64,000 nt of DNA from Rotaria sp. Silwood1. Its lineage: Eukaryota; Rotifera; Eurotatoria; Philodinida; Philodinidae. The stretch covers positions 1,059,302 to 1,123,301 of the forward strand of contig CAJNOP010000041.1 of assembly GCA_905250075.1 (NCBI GenBank), in the 5' to 3' direction. Position numbers and translations under genes: made by a program. The notes under the pieces were generated by a model. That model made no database searches and was not told the DNA's origin. It worked only from the letters and a program-made list of their open reading frames with translations. Positions 19,013 through 31,220 of this stretch are shown one piece after another (position 1 is the stretch's first letter; each line of letters opens with the position of its first letter).

Positions 19013-22000
19013 TTATGTAAAACAAACAGGTCCTATATTTATAGTAAAATCTTCATTTTGATTGAAATTATTTAGTAATTCAATATCAATAATTGGTAAA
19101 CGTACAGATTTATTTGTTGATATTGATAGAATTGTTTGACCACGAGAATGCTAAGAAAAAAAAATGAAAAGAAAATAACATAATATTCAAAGATAAGATT
19201 ACTTTGCATTGATCTTGAATTATGTTATATCGTAATGAATCATCATTGAATGAATACATTTGATAAATCATACCATTTTTAGTTCTTAATTTAACATCAT
19301 GATTTGATATATCAATATTTGTATTATGACAATTGAATATTATATTTTGTGAAGCTTGTTCAGAAAGCATTCGAAGAAAACGTAATTGATTTGTTTCAAT
19401 ATCATAGTTAAACTAAAATTCAATGAATAATAAATAGTTAGTAAATTATTTTTATTTTATAATACTTCTGATTGTTGTAGAAGATCTCCCATTAATCGAA
19501 TATGTTTACCATAATGAATTCGATTTCTTAAAAAAATATTTGATTGAATTAATCCATTTGTTGAATTGACACATGTTAATCGTTCAGTTAGTTTACAATA
19601 AACAAGTAGAGCATCAATTTTTGAACCTTCATTTGGATCAATAAAATAAAGTCCTATAAAATCAAAAATACAAAAAAAAAAAGAAGTAAAAAAAAATTAA
19701 ATCTAACCATTTAATTTCTCTGGATAATAATCAGCAATATCACGACAACTTCGAGCAGGATGCATTTGACTTCCATCAGGTTTAATTTTTAATGTAATAT
19801 CATTCGAGAGACGTTTGAGATTGTCCAGAAATCTTGAAGCAGTTACCATTGGATTTTCATTGTTATTAAATCGATTTGAAAAATCAGTATGTTTATATCT
19901 ATCCAATGGTACGTTGAATAATTGTGCTATCTGAGTACTTGTAGTAAAAAGATTCATCAAATTAGCTGTAGTCAATGTTGTAGATGATGCACTTGAAGGA
20001 CCAGGAGGACCAGCTGGACCTGGACTTCCAACATCACCTGAAGATAAAAATTTTAGATCGAATCAAAAATACTTGAAGCCTCTTCCTCCACTAAATAGGA
20101 AAACTATAAGCGTTATTACAATGTCAGTCCCAATCTATAGCTGGAAAGTCAGACAATCTTTTTAATAGTGTACTCTGATTAGTCGGTCATCTTTAGAATG
20201 TTATACGAATGTCTTAAGCATTATATCGAAAATCGATTTTCGACGGGAGAGACCTAAAAGCTTCCGAAGATTCAATATATCTTTCACATACCACGAGGTC
20301 CTCGTTGACCTGGATTACCTGGACTACCAGATGCGCCTTCAAATAAAATTGTATAATATTTTAAATATCATTTTGTTTTAAATTTTACTTACCAACTTCT
20401 CCAGGTGATCCAATCTAAGACAAGTTAGATTGAAAGAAAGACAACAAAATTATAATTTAAATTCAATGAAATAATTTATCTTACATCTCCAGTTGGACCT
20501 TCATCACCTGCTAATCCAAGTTCACCTGGAAGACCAATAGGACCTCTACATATTCATATACAATATTTTGCATATGATGTTTTGATTTATTTATTTTCGA
20601 AGAATTCTTACTTGCTTCCACGAGTACCACCGTAACCTTTTTCACCAATAATACCAGTAAGACCACGAGGTCCTGAAAGACCAGGTAAACCAATGGGTCC
20701 TTCATAACCCTAGTCAAGACATTTTGATCTTTTACATCTGAATTAAAAACAAGAGAATACCTACTTTAGCACCTGTATTGCCTTGTCCACCAACAATACC
20801 CTTACTTCCCTCTTTGAAATGTATTCATATCTTTTTTTTTTGATAATCAATAATGCTACTTACGTTCTCCTTTATCGCCTGTTAGACCTGCAAGTCCTGT
20901 TTTACCTTTTTCTCCCACAGCTCCCTAAAAGTATTTTTAAGAGAAAAACTTTATGAATAAACTATTTTTCTATTTCATCAATGGTAAAATACCTTAATGC
21001 CTTTAATTCCAGTATCCTAGAAATTTATTATATCGAACACAATCAAAATAATATTTCATCTTATAATTAAAATACTTACTCCGATTACACCATCTATACC
21101 TTCCGATCCAATTAATCCTTGTATTCCTTGATCACCAATGGCGCCAATATCTCCTTCTAAACCTTTGTTACCTTGTGGCCCTATTGGTCCACGTTTACCT
21201 TTTTGACCTTCCTGTCCTTTTGCACCAATGACTCCCTTTTCGCCTGATACATAAATGAAAACAATCTTTTTTTGAACACTTTAGTATGTCATTCTACCTT
21301 CGGTTCCTTGTTCACCTACAACACCGGTAATACCAACATTTCCTTTTGTGCCATTAATACCAGTGTCACCTTTTGAACCTTTTCCTCCTATTTGACCTTG
21401 TAATCCTACGTTTCCTTGAGGACCTTGACTACCCGTACTTCCTGCATAGATATTCAATTAATCATTTTATACTTCTTGAAAATAAACATACCTTTTGGTC
21501 CTGTTCTACCTATATCACCTGTCGAACCGACCTGTTATGAATATATTTATAGCTTCTAATTAAACTGGTAAACAAATACTTACATATCCCTAGAATATAG
21601 ACTAGAAATTAGATAGAATTTAGTATCTTCTTTCCTTACTTTTGGTCCAATATCACCAGTAACTCCTTTCGAACCTTTTTCACCTGTTGGTCCTAAATGT
21701 TATTGTATAAAGTCATTTTTACCAATTCTTTTGATCGATAAAAATTTACCTATTGGACCAATATCACCGATTCTTCCTTGATCACCTGTATCTCCTTTTA
21801 TTCCCTAAATAAAATATATTTATACTAATTATTATACATGATTATAAAAGTCTCACTTTTTGACCAATTTGACCCATAGGTCCTCTAACCAAAGAACATC
21901 AGAATCATTATACAATGATGTCAATAAGGTAACATAAAAATAAGAAACTAACCTATTTCCTATATTTCCAACGATACCAGTAATGCCTATAAATTAAAAT

Positions 22001-25000
22001 AAAATTTAAAGTTTGAAATAATATTTTTCTTTATCTAGATACCTTTTGGACCAATTACTCCCTAAAAGAGAAACGAAGCGGACAACTTATTGTGTTAACA
22101 AACATAGTATATATAACTCACCTGTAAACCTTGTTTGCCTCTATCACCAATAATACCATGATCACCTTGATCTCCTTGGTTTCCACGAATGCCTATATCA
22201 CCGTGTGTTCCTTTGAAACCAGTTATTCCAATCGAGCCTTCGATGCCCTGATTTATAGAAACAATATGTGTTCAAGTTAAACTGTTATGTTGACAATCTT
22301 TATTTAAAATTACCTTTGGACCTATTTCTCCTATAACTCCTAATTCACCTTTGATACCACGATAACCTTTTATACCCTGAAAAGTATTTAAAACAAAACA
22401 TGATTAAAAGACTAATATGTGTATCAGCTATTGTGCAAAGTGCAATTCATAAATTAATAGTATGAAATGTTATGATTCTATTGATAACTTTACTTGATCT
22501 CCGACAGGTCCTTGTACACCTTGTTCACCAATAATTCCTTGTGGTCCATCAAAACCTTTTTCGCCTTTTTCACCTAGATCTCCTTTATCACCTTTTTCAC
22601 CTATATCAATAATAGAGATATTTCAATGTATGTCTACGTGATGTATTAACAAGAATTTTTCTCACCTTTTTGCCCTATTTCACCTGCAGGACCTTCTCTT
22701 CCAGTAAAACCACGATCACCAACAGGACCTGGAATACCCTCTGCTCCTCTATATAAATATCCTTACTACGTAGACTATCAATAAAACTAAAGAAAACTTT
22801 CTTACTCAAATCCTTTATTGCCTTTATCACCCTATTGAAAAATAAATCAAATCATAGTTTATTTGTTTTAATGAAAAATATATGAACACTTACACGATTT
22901 CCTATAGACCCTATTTGACCTTGAATACCTCTATTAAAATAGAACGATAAAAAAATATAGTTAAAATAGTCTATTGATAATTACTGGTTTCCTGTAATTC
23001 CCTTGAAACCAATGGCTCCCACATTACCTTTGTCTCCTTTAATACCTTGCATTCCCTAATTAGAGGATAAAAAGAATTTCTATCATCAACATCACAATTA
23101 AAACTAAATAATAACCTTATCTCCATCTGGACCAACTTCACCTTCATCACCTTCATAACCTTTTTCACCTTTAAATCCTACAGAGCCTTCGTCGCCCGTG
23201 AATCCCTGTTGTCCTTGAATACCAATCTAAATACAAGTACGATAGAGATATACATATATTCGCAAAATCACGTTATGGTAAATTAACAAATGCAAAATTC
23301 ACTTACGTCTCCTTGAATTCCCTGAGTGCCTCGAACACCTTTTTCTCCTTTCTTTCCACGTTCACCTCTGCTACCAATACCACCAATATTACCCTAAACA
23401 ATCAATGATATACTTAATAACATGAATATATCAGATGATCAATCGATTCGTACCTTTTCACCAATCGAACCTTGGATACCCATTTGTCCACGTGTACCTT
23501 TATTGCCTCTTCGGCCCTATGTAAGCATTCAAGATATAAAAGATGTGAAGTCTGAACATTAAAGTCATCTTCGTGTCTACTTACAATTGGTCCTTGCTCT
23601 CCTTGTAAACCTTTTGAACCTTGTTCACCTGGGGTACCTTTTTGACCTTTGTCACCCTGATCACCAACTATTTTAAACAAGAAATTAGAAAAAAAAATGA
23701 GAAAGGCTTTGTATAAAAACACGAACAAACCTGGACCAATTGATCCTTGTAAGCCTAGGAACGTTAAAATGAATTTTGTTATTGAAAAAAATCAAATTGT
23801 ACTTATAATGCAACTGTACCTTTTGCTCCTTGATCACCTTGCTCACCAACGAGTCCTAGTTGGCCTCGATTACCAATCTTTCCACGTGGTCCTTGATCTC
23901 CTTGTTGTCCTGTACAACCTTTTTCTCCTTGAATTCCCATATCTCCTTTCCTTCCTTTTTCTCCTATTGAACCCTGTAAACATGTATGCCTTAGTTATAT
24001 TTATTATACATGCTAAATTTCTTACAGTTTCTCCTAGAAATAAAAAAACGAAATTCAAAAAAAAATTCTTTCTGACATTTGACACAACAAGATCTACGAA
24101 CCTTTGATACCAATAATACCACGAATACCCATCAAGCCAGTCTCTCCCTATAAGTTTATAAGATTGATTCTTGTTGTCTAATCGATTCTACTAACCTGAA
24201 CACCTTTAATACCTTTCTCACCTTTCCGGCCAAATCTCCCAATACTTCCCTGACAAAGAATCGAGTTATAAATCATATTATTTGCGAAATTATTAATAAA
24301 TATTTACTTTTCGTCCAATTCTTCCTCTTTGTCCCATAAAACCTGGTGGTCCAACAGCTCCCTAAGATGAATGTAAAAAAATAAAACAATAAGTATGAAT
24401 TATCCATATAATTGCTCACAGGATAACCTCGATCTCCAATCATACCATATTCACCCATGACACCTTGTGGACCCTAAAAAAATAAATAGAAAACAAATAA
24501 AAAATTTGGTAAAGTGCATTTACAAACCGGTAAACCTTGTTGACCTTCGATGCCAGCTTGAAACCATAAAATATAGTGACTAAATAAAAATTTATACAAC
24601 TCTTTCAAATATTTGCTTACATTGTCCAGGCATTCCTGCTGATAATTGAGCATATGGAATATAAGGTGCAGAAGAAACTAATGGTGTTCGACCTCTAACA
24701 AATTGTGATGGATTGTAGATATGCGTGAGTAAATGACGCTGAATCATAGTACGAATGTCTTCTTCACGATGTCTTGCAATGGATTCCACATTCTAAATAT
24801 ATGTAGATAATTAACAAAATGTACATCGAAATTAAGACATCTTACTTCCATGTCACCTGTATCTTGAATTATTCCTACAGGACCTGGTGAACCAGGAAGG
24901 CCTGGCATGCCATCAGCACCGGATAAACCTTTAAACGAAAGTTTTAAAAAAAGTTGTTATCAATAAAAGACATTATGCACCTTTCGGTCCTGGAAACCAA

Positions 25001-26363
25001 TAGACAGCTGTAGTCGTCATCATAGTAGTAGTTGTTGTTGTTGTTATGGCAGTGGTAGTTCTTCTAGTAGTACTAGTTGTAGTAGTTGTCGTTGTTTTTC
25101 TGGTGGTAGTCCTGGTTGTGGTGGTTGTGGCCGTTGCCGTGGTGGTTATGGTCTTTGTTGTGGTAGTTGTGGTCTTTGTTGTGGTGGCTGTCGTGGTGGT
25201 GGTTGTAGGCGTTGTGGTGGTGGTTATGGTCTTTGTTGTGGTAGTTGTGATCTTTGTTGTGGTAGTTGTGGTCTTTGCTGTGGTCGTTGTCGTGGTGGTG
25301 GTTGTGGGGGTNNNNNNNNNNNNNNNNNNNNNNNNNNNNNNNNNNNNNNNNNNNNNNNNNNNNNNNNNNNNNNNNNNNNNNNNNNNNNNNNNNNNNNNNN
25401 NNNNNNNNNNNGTTGTTGTGGTAGTTGTGGTGGTGGTTGTGGATGTTGTTGTGGTAGTTGTGGTGGTGGTTGTGGATGTTGTTGTGGTAGTTGTGGTGGT
25501 GGTTGTAGGTGTCGTTGTGGTGGTTGTAGTAGAAGTATTGGTAGTGGTCATAGGATAACTAGTTGTTAAAAGTGCAGTTGAAGAAATCATTAATGGTTCC
25601 GTCGTGGCTACTACTTCAGTAATAGGCAGAAGTGCATCAACACTGGTGGCTGGATAAATACTTGTTTCCTCATGAATTGACGTCAAACTCTTCCACCGCT
25701 GTTGCCAATAATCTAAAACAAGAACAGAAATGATTGCGAAAAATGAACTCTTCATTAAATAATTTCTTTTCGTAAACTTGAAAAGAGTTTCTCGATTCTC
25801 TTAAGTGTAAGAGCTAAGTAATAGGGATAGCAGTTTAATCATTTATATATGGGTAATATTTCACTTGAGTTACAATATCTCTGAAAGTTTAACTCATTGA
25901 ATACGGTTTTAAAGATCAAATTTAAACATACCCTTCTGATCAGGACATACAAGACATGGACAAATAGGATCATTGTTTTCAATCATTTCAGACTCTTCAC
26001 AATTGCTTGATTCAGCGATGACGTCACAACGGCTATCACATACAAAAGCTTGATCACTTTCACATCGACATAAATCACAAACATTAGTAGGAGATGTATA
26101 TTCTTTGTTGCTAACAGGAATAACTAAATATTTAGCAATAAATTCATATTTTCTTTTTAATATCAATAAAATTAGATCACATACTTCGACCATCATCTGA
26201 CACACATCCAACTTCAGCTTGTCGTAATTGAACTAGTAAGAAAAAAAAATGGAATACCAATTAATTATACAAACAATTGTCAAGCAAACTTACAATCATG
26301 TGTTTGTCCTGTTATAATAGAAAAGCAATACAGTAACAAGAAATGATATTGAAAGTGAAACAT
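19013..26363 (-). CDS. Fibrillar-type collagen with VWC-like N-terminus, mucin tract and COLFI domain
   Basis: Secreted extracellular-matrix collagen with many exons. The start at 26361-26363 opens a signal peptide ([19 protein letters not shown]). Exons 26363-26294, 26232-26185 and 26123-25932 give a cysteine-rich VWC-like segment ([31 protein letters not shown]). Exon 25712-24981 encodes a threonine-rich mucin-like tract. A short triple helix follows (exon 24928-24846), then a non-collagenous break of about 60 residues near 24600-24790. A long run of small Gly-X-Y exons extends from about 24570 to 20000. The C-terminal exons (about 19990-19013) form a COLFI propeptide: [56 protein letters not shown] and the typical end GPVCFT. 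Six cysteines remain; the two that link chains in vertebrate fibrillar collagens are missing. Individual helix exons were read only as Gly-X-Y pieces, not all exactly bounded. An assembly gap lies in the mucin exon. Confidence 0.92.
24981..25712 (-). repeat. Threonine-rich mucin-like tandem repeat exon of the collagen gene
   Basis: One exon codes for about 240 residues, mostly Thr with interspersed Ser, Pro, Lys and Arg. The best-preserved part (25412-25500) is a 33-bp unit encoding ten Thr and one Ser. Other parts use variants with Lys or Pro. Such tracts are heavily O-glycosylated in known mucins. It is unusual directly N-terminal to a fibrillar triple helix. True length is unknown because of the gap inside. 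The reverse strand reads as poly-Val and is not a gene. Confidence 0.85.
25312..25411. other. Assembly gap (100 N) in the threonine repeat
   Basis: Exactly 100 N, the usual placeholder for a gap of unknown length, inside a simple repeat that short reads cannot span. Reading frame happens to stay open across it, but the real repeat number is unknown. Confidence 0.99.
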
Positions 26364-27857
26364 TTCAAATTTCAAATCTATTTACAATGAATATTTAGAA
26401 TAAGACTTATCATGAATCTAAAACAGTATAAAATTATTTTAAAAAAATAATAAATAGATATTGACTTTGAAAGATATTTATCCACCTAATTAGATAAATA
26501 TATTACTCGAAAACGTATTCAGATATGAACAGTATTTTTTCGCTAATGTTTTGAAAAAAGAATTTACAAGGAAGAAGCATATATTGAAGAGATACTATGC
26601 AATAATCAAAATAAACTGAAGATTTCATGGTTTATTAGTGTTGATAACTAAACAACTATTATAATAATAGTGATCGATACAAATAATCATTGCAGTTCTT
26701 GAGTTTATTTTGTCGAATATTTACTTAGGTTAAAAATGGAAAACATTTTTGAGTAAAACAAAAAAAACGACAAACTTTAGGTTTATTTTCATTATGTCTA
26801 TTATCTGAGTTATGTAATATGATATCCTAATTATTAGCCTTGAAAAAAATTCTTCAACAAAATACTATAAACAAATCTTTTCTTCTTCCAATAAACGAAA
26901 TCTGACGTATTATTTCAATAGACATATATGTATTCTTTTATACCTTAATCCATGAAAACTCGAGTTGAATAACCCAAACAATAATAATAAGTTTCAATTA
27001 CATTACCAGAGAACTTCCCCATCATATTTTCTGAAATATGTCTCTCAATCATATCTTTCATCAGAATATATGACATGCAACAGACAATAATTTATTTATC
27101 CTACAATGTGTCGACAATGGCAATTGTTTCATATCTTTCTTTTTTTTTGTGTGTATCTTATTGCTCTTTTAACGTTCTTACACATCTTTTTTTCTGTATT
27201 GTAATGTTATATCAAGTTATCTGACAGATTGATATATGGATTGACTGTAATTAGATGTGTTTGTACCTAAGAGGAAAAAAAAATGATCCTCAACATTTTT
27301 CTACAGAAAATTATTTCGTCAATTAAAATTATCATAATATTGAAATTAATATTAACAAAAAACACAAAACCTTAAATTTCTTTACGAAATCAATATTGAC
27401 CTTGATATAGCCAATAGAAATGAAGATAGAAACCAATAGACTTAATTAACTTTAGTCTCCTGAGAATAATATGCAAAAAACATTGATTTAATTAAACTCT
27501 AATCAACACTATTGTTTAATTTTTTTTTTTCTTTTATTGACAACACAATTAAGATTTTACATATATTCGCCTCTTCAAATATATTCAGTGTTGCACCAAG
27601 GACATTCAATGGCATTAGAAAAGAAAGACAGAAAATATAAATTCTATATTTTCTAATGTCTAAGTGTTTAAGTCTTATTAAAGAAAAATAAATGACACTT
27701 AGAGATAGTGTGTTACTATTATATCACGAAAGTTGACAACTTGTGCGTGACAATATTATCAAGGATCAATTGTCTGGTAACTTTTTTTGTTTTGCTAGAA
27801 TTTCACTTTAGTATATATACATCAGTTATTTGAGAATCGTAAAATAAAGAAAAGACA
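26364..27857. other. Divergent intergenic region between collagen and SLC45 genes
   Basis: About 1.5 kb between divergent start codons, AT-rich, with no ORF of interest. It should contain both promoters. A TATATATAC-like run lies about 45 nt upstream of the SLC45 start (near 27815), a possible TATA element. Nothing else seen. Confidence 0.5.
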
Positions 27858-30625
27858 ATGATCAATATTCTTAAGCGATACTTTCGACGTCGTGATTCTT
27901 ATAATCCATTTAATGATGATATTGCAAAAAATTACAAAAGCCGACTTGATCTTATACGTTTAAGTGCTGTCGTATGTGGTATTGAATTTTGTTATGCAGC
28001 TGAAACTGCTTTTGTTTCACCTATACTTCTTCAACTTGGCTTACCTGTCATATTTATGACTTGGACATGGTGTTTGCCACCATTGATTGGATTCTTTCTT
28101 GTGCCGGCACTTGGTTCACTCAGTGATAAATGTTATACATGTATTGGACGACGACGTCCATTTATTTTACTCTATTCAACTGGAATTCTTTTCGGTCTTG
28201 TATTAGTCGCTAATGGTAAAAAAAAAACTAAATTTCTTTTGATTCAAAGAAAAAGAAAAAAAAACATCAACTCTTTTGTTAATAATTAGGTCAGCCTATT
28301 GGATATTGGTTTGGTGATTCAAGGAATATTTTTTTCAATACTACTGAATTATTCAATCAAACAAATGTTGAAAATGATCAAATATCTAATCCATTCTTAA
28401 CACATAAATTTGGTACAATAATAACTGTTCTTGGTGTTCTTCTACTTGATCTTGATTGTGATGCATGTCAAAGTCCAAGTCGTGCCTATTTACTTGATGT
28501 TACAAATCCAAATCAACATTCTTTAGGTCTTACAACATTTACAACAATGGCTGGTCTCGGAGGTTGTTTAGGCTATTTTTTTGGTGGTATTCCATGGGAA
28601 GATACATTTTTAACTAAAATATTTGGTGATCATATACATGTTGTATTTACATTTGTTTGGATTATTTATATTATTTGTATGATATTCACATTAACAGCAG
28701 CAACCGAACCAATTAATGTTGCAATAATAATGCCAAATCTAAATCGATCATCATCACATCAATATCTTGTATCAACTTATTCAATACATAGTATAAATGA
28801 TGATGATGATATTCATCAATATGAACCAAATTCAATCATAGAACGAGAACAATATGATTCAATATCAGTTGTTAATTTAAAAGTCTCATATTTCGATTAT
28901 CTTCGATCAATTATTTATATGCCTGTATCATTAAGATGGCTTTGTTTAACAAATTTTTTTTGTTGGATGGCACTTGTTTCTTATTCATTATTTTTTACAG
29001 ATTTCGTTGGACAGGCTGTTTTTGGTAATTATAAAAATCATGAAAATTTCAAATTAAAAAGCTTTTTATTTTAGGTGGAAATCCAAAATTGGATCCTGAA
29101 CATCCATTAAGATTATTATATAATGATGGAGTTCGATTTGGTTCATGGGGAATGTCAATATATTCAATATCATGTTCGATTTATTCATTTAATATTCAAG
29201 CATTGAATAATTATTTTGGTATATTTTTTAATTTTATGAAAAGGATTCCACTGAATTTAGTGACTTATTTTGAATCAGGATATTATATATTTAGTATTGT
29301 ATAACAATATACAGCGCATCAAATGGTATTATACTAAGTCAAACTTTCCTCAAATTTTGATACGCTGAGATTTTTTATACTGCTTATAATTCTTCAGGAG
29401 TATAGGTGATACTCACAGACATTAAGATATCTAAAATTTTCTAAGATAAATTTATACATATTTTCTTACAAATCAGTTTGATACAGTTATAGGCACTCTT
29501 GCACTGTGTATAATCTATAGTTTTTATTGTCGCTCTTTTCATACTTAAGAATGGTCTTTTTTTTTCAATGTAGGCCATTTCTTGACTCTATGATATTCCA
29601 TTGGGTTCAACTCTGCGCTACAGAATAAATAAGTACTAATGTGAAATTTTCTCAAAGATTGGACACTATCGAGCTCTTATGTTTCATGAATAAGATGTTT
29701 TGAAATACTGAGGACTCATAGTCAACTTGCAAGCTTGCTCTTTGGAAAAGTCTTCTTTCTTATCTCAAGGAACCGATAGATTACCAATATTTCAACGAGA
29801 CTCAATGATTTTATTAAAAATTTCTATTTTCAAATAATCAGCATGACATCCCGGATGAGCAGATATAAATAACTCCTTAATAAATGGAAAAACAATTTTT
29901 TGACTCTTGAACCCCTGGAAGGAGTACAAAGCTTTGGAAAAATTTATTTTTTCAATAAGAATAAGATATTCATATATTCTTCGAGAGTATAACCAGTCTA
30001 TGAATTCTTAAAACATCAAAATTCGAGAGAAATTTGATCCCTTTACAACACCATCCGATGCGCTGCAAAGCGCTCCACAAGACTACATATATGGTATCCT
30101 GATTTAAGATTGATCACCAAATCTAGTGGAGTGCTTTAAACAAAATTTATTTTTTATTTATAAAAGGTATTAAACGAGTTTATATTGGTTCACAATTAAT
30201 ATATGCTATTGGAATGTTATTAATGGGGTATTTACGTCATCGTATAGCTGTTATTATTTTTTCAGCTGTAGCCGGTATTCTCTATTCAACATTATTTACT
30301 ATTCCATATTTACTCATTTCGAAATATTATACATCGAATATAGTATGTTCAAATATATCTTTTATTTTTTTTCTTGTACATTGAAACTAAATCGTTTATT
30401 TATATAAAATAGTTCAATCAATTAAATACGGATGGGCAAATTCGTGGTATTGGTACAGATGTGGCTGTTGTGAGTAGTATGGTCTTTTTGGCACAATTAG
30501 TTTTATCATTAACAATGGGTGCATTTATTCATTTAGCTGGTTCAACAGTTATTGTAACTATTCTAGCAAGTATTCTTAGTACTTGTGGAGCTATTGCGGC
30601 TACACATGTACTATATCCTGATTAA
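27858..30625 (+). CDS. SLC45-family sugar/H+ symporter-like transporter, complete, 5 exons, 541 aa
   Basis: Twelve-helix MFS membrane transporter of the SLC45 family (relatives of MATP and sucrose/H+ symporters). Exons 27858-28215, 28290-29024, 29075-29218, 30167-30342 and 30413-30625 sum to 1626 nt (542 codons) with matching phases. The first-helix region reads SAVVCGIEFCYAAETAFVSP, followed by the family hallmarks WCLPPLIGFFLVPALGSLSD and IGRRRPFIL (the MFS loop 2-3 motif with RRRP). Later segments include CQSPSRAYLLDV, LTNFFCWMALVSYSLFFTDF and a long hydrophilic, Asp/Ser-rich central loop. The C-terminus ends in two hydrophobic helices and HVLYPD. AATAAA lies at 30631. Intron 3 (948 bp) carries a transposon-like insert (29312-30065), whereas the other introns are 50-75 bp. 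Family is secure; substrate unknown. Confidence 0.93.
29312..30065. mobile_element. Non-autonomous DNA transposon-like insert in SLC45 intron 3
   Basis: The ends form diverged terminal inverted repeats of about 60 bp. The left end starts CAGCGCATCAAATGGT at 29312; the right end read in reverse starts CAGCGCATCGGATGGT, ending at about 30065. Both arms share the later words AATTTTGAT and a TCAAA block. Roughly 75% of positions match by eye. There is no coding capacity. It explains why this intron is more than ten times longer than its neighbours. Target-site duplication not clear; family unknown. Confidence 0.6.
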
Positions 30626-30779
30626 AGAATAATAAAATACAGCAAACTTTTTTTAAAATTAATCTTGAATTCCGAAAATTATTTCATTAGATCTAATAAA
30701 TAAAAGTGACTTTACTGCTGACAAGGAAACTACTTGAACTGATAATTATCATTTGAGCTCATATTGGATTGACAAGGGA

Positions 30780-31220
30780 GTCTTGGTAAGACCAGAAAAA
30801 TCTTTAAAAGGGTTGTGTCCATAGGTCTGTGGAGTCGAGCTATGGAGAGTTTTATTGAATTTTTGATCCAGCTTTGAATATTCACTGAAAAATGAAATGA
30901 TCATACTTCGATCTGAAATTTTGCCTACAAACAGATCGAATGACTCGTAGAATATCGTGAGACTTTCAACTAAAAAGAATGTACCTTTGTCAAGATATTG
31001 AGCTTCTAAAACATTGGTCGTTTGCAACAAAAATTGAGTTTACTTGAAATTTCAATACTTCGACAAATGAAAATTTCAGATTGAAATATCGTTGTTTGAT
31101 TTTTCGATAAATACCGATAATTGGCTCGAAAATTCCAGTAAAAAGGTTATAATTCGACTTTACAGACCTATAGGTTTACAGACCCTTTTACAACTTTTCT
31201 ACTTTCACCGAAACCTTGTT
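30780..31220. mobile_element. Diverged foldback element related to 4754-5373
   Basis: Imperfect inverted repeat. The left arm (about 30783-30925) contains TAAAAGGGT, ATAGGTCTGT and GATCTGAAATTTT in that order, and the reverse complement of the right arm (about 31070-31215) contains TAAAAGGGT, ATAGGTCTGT and AATCTGAAATTTT. The central part (TTCGATCTGAAA, then TTTCAACT, AAAGAATGTACC and CAAGATATTGA) matches the arm of the 4754-5373 element in order and spacing. No coding capacity. Older than the first copy judging by arm divergence. An ORF on the minus strand here (30749-31030) is incidental. Confidence 0.6.

Noticed and set aside
23697-24107. Plus-strand 136-codon ORF
   Set aside because: Antisense to Gly-X-Y collagen exons; its openness follows from the repeat.
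25046-25558. Plus-strand poly-Val ORF
   Set aside because: Antisense of the collagen gene's ACC/ACA threonine tract, and it spans the assembly gap.
30749-31030. 93-codon minus-strand ORF
   Set aside because: Lies within the arms of an inverted-repeat element and has no recognisable content.
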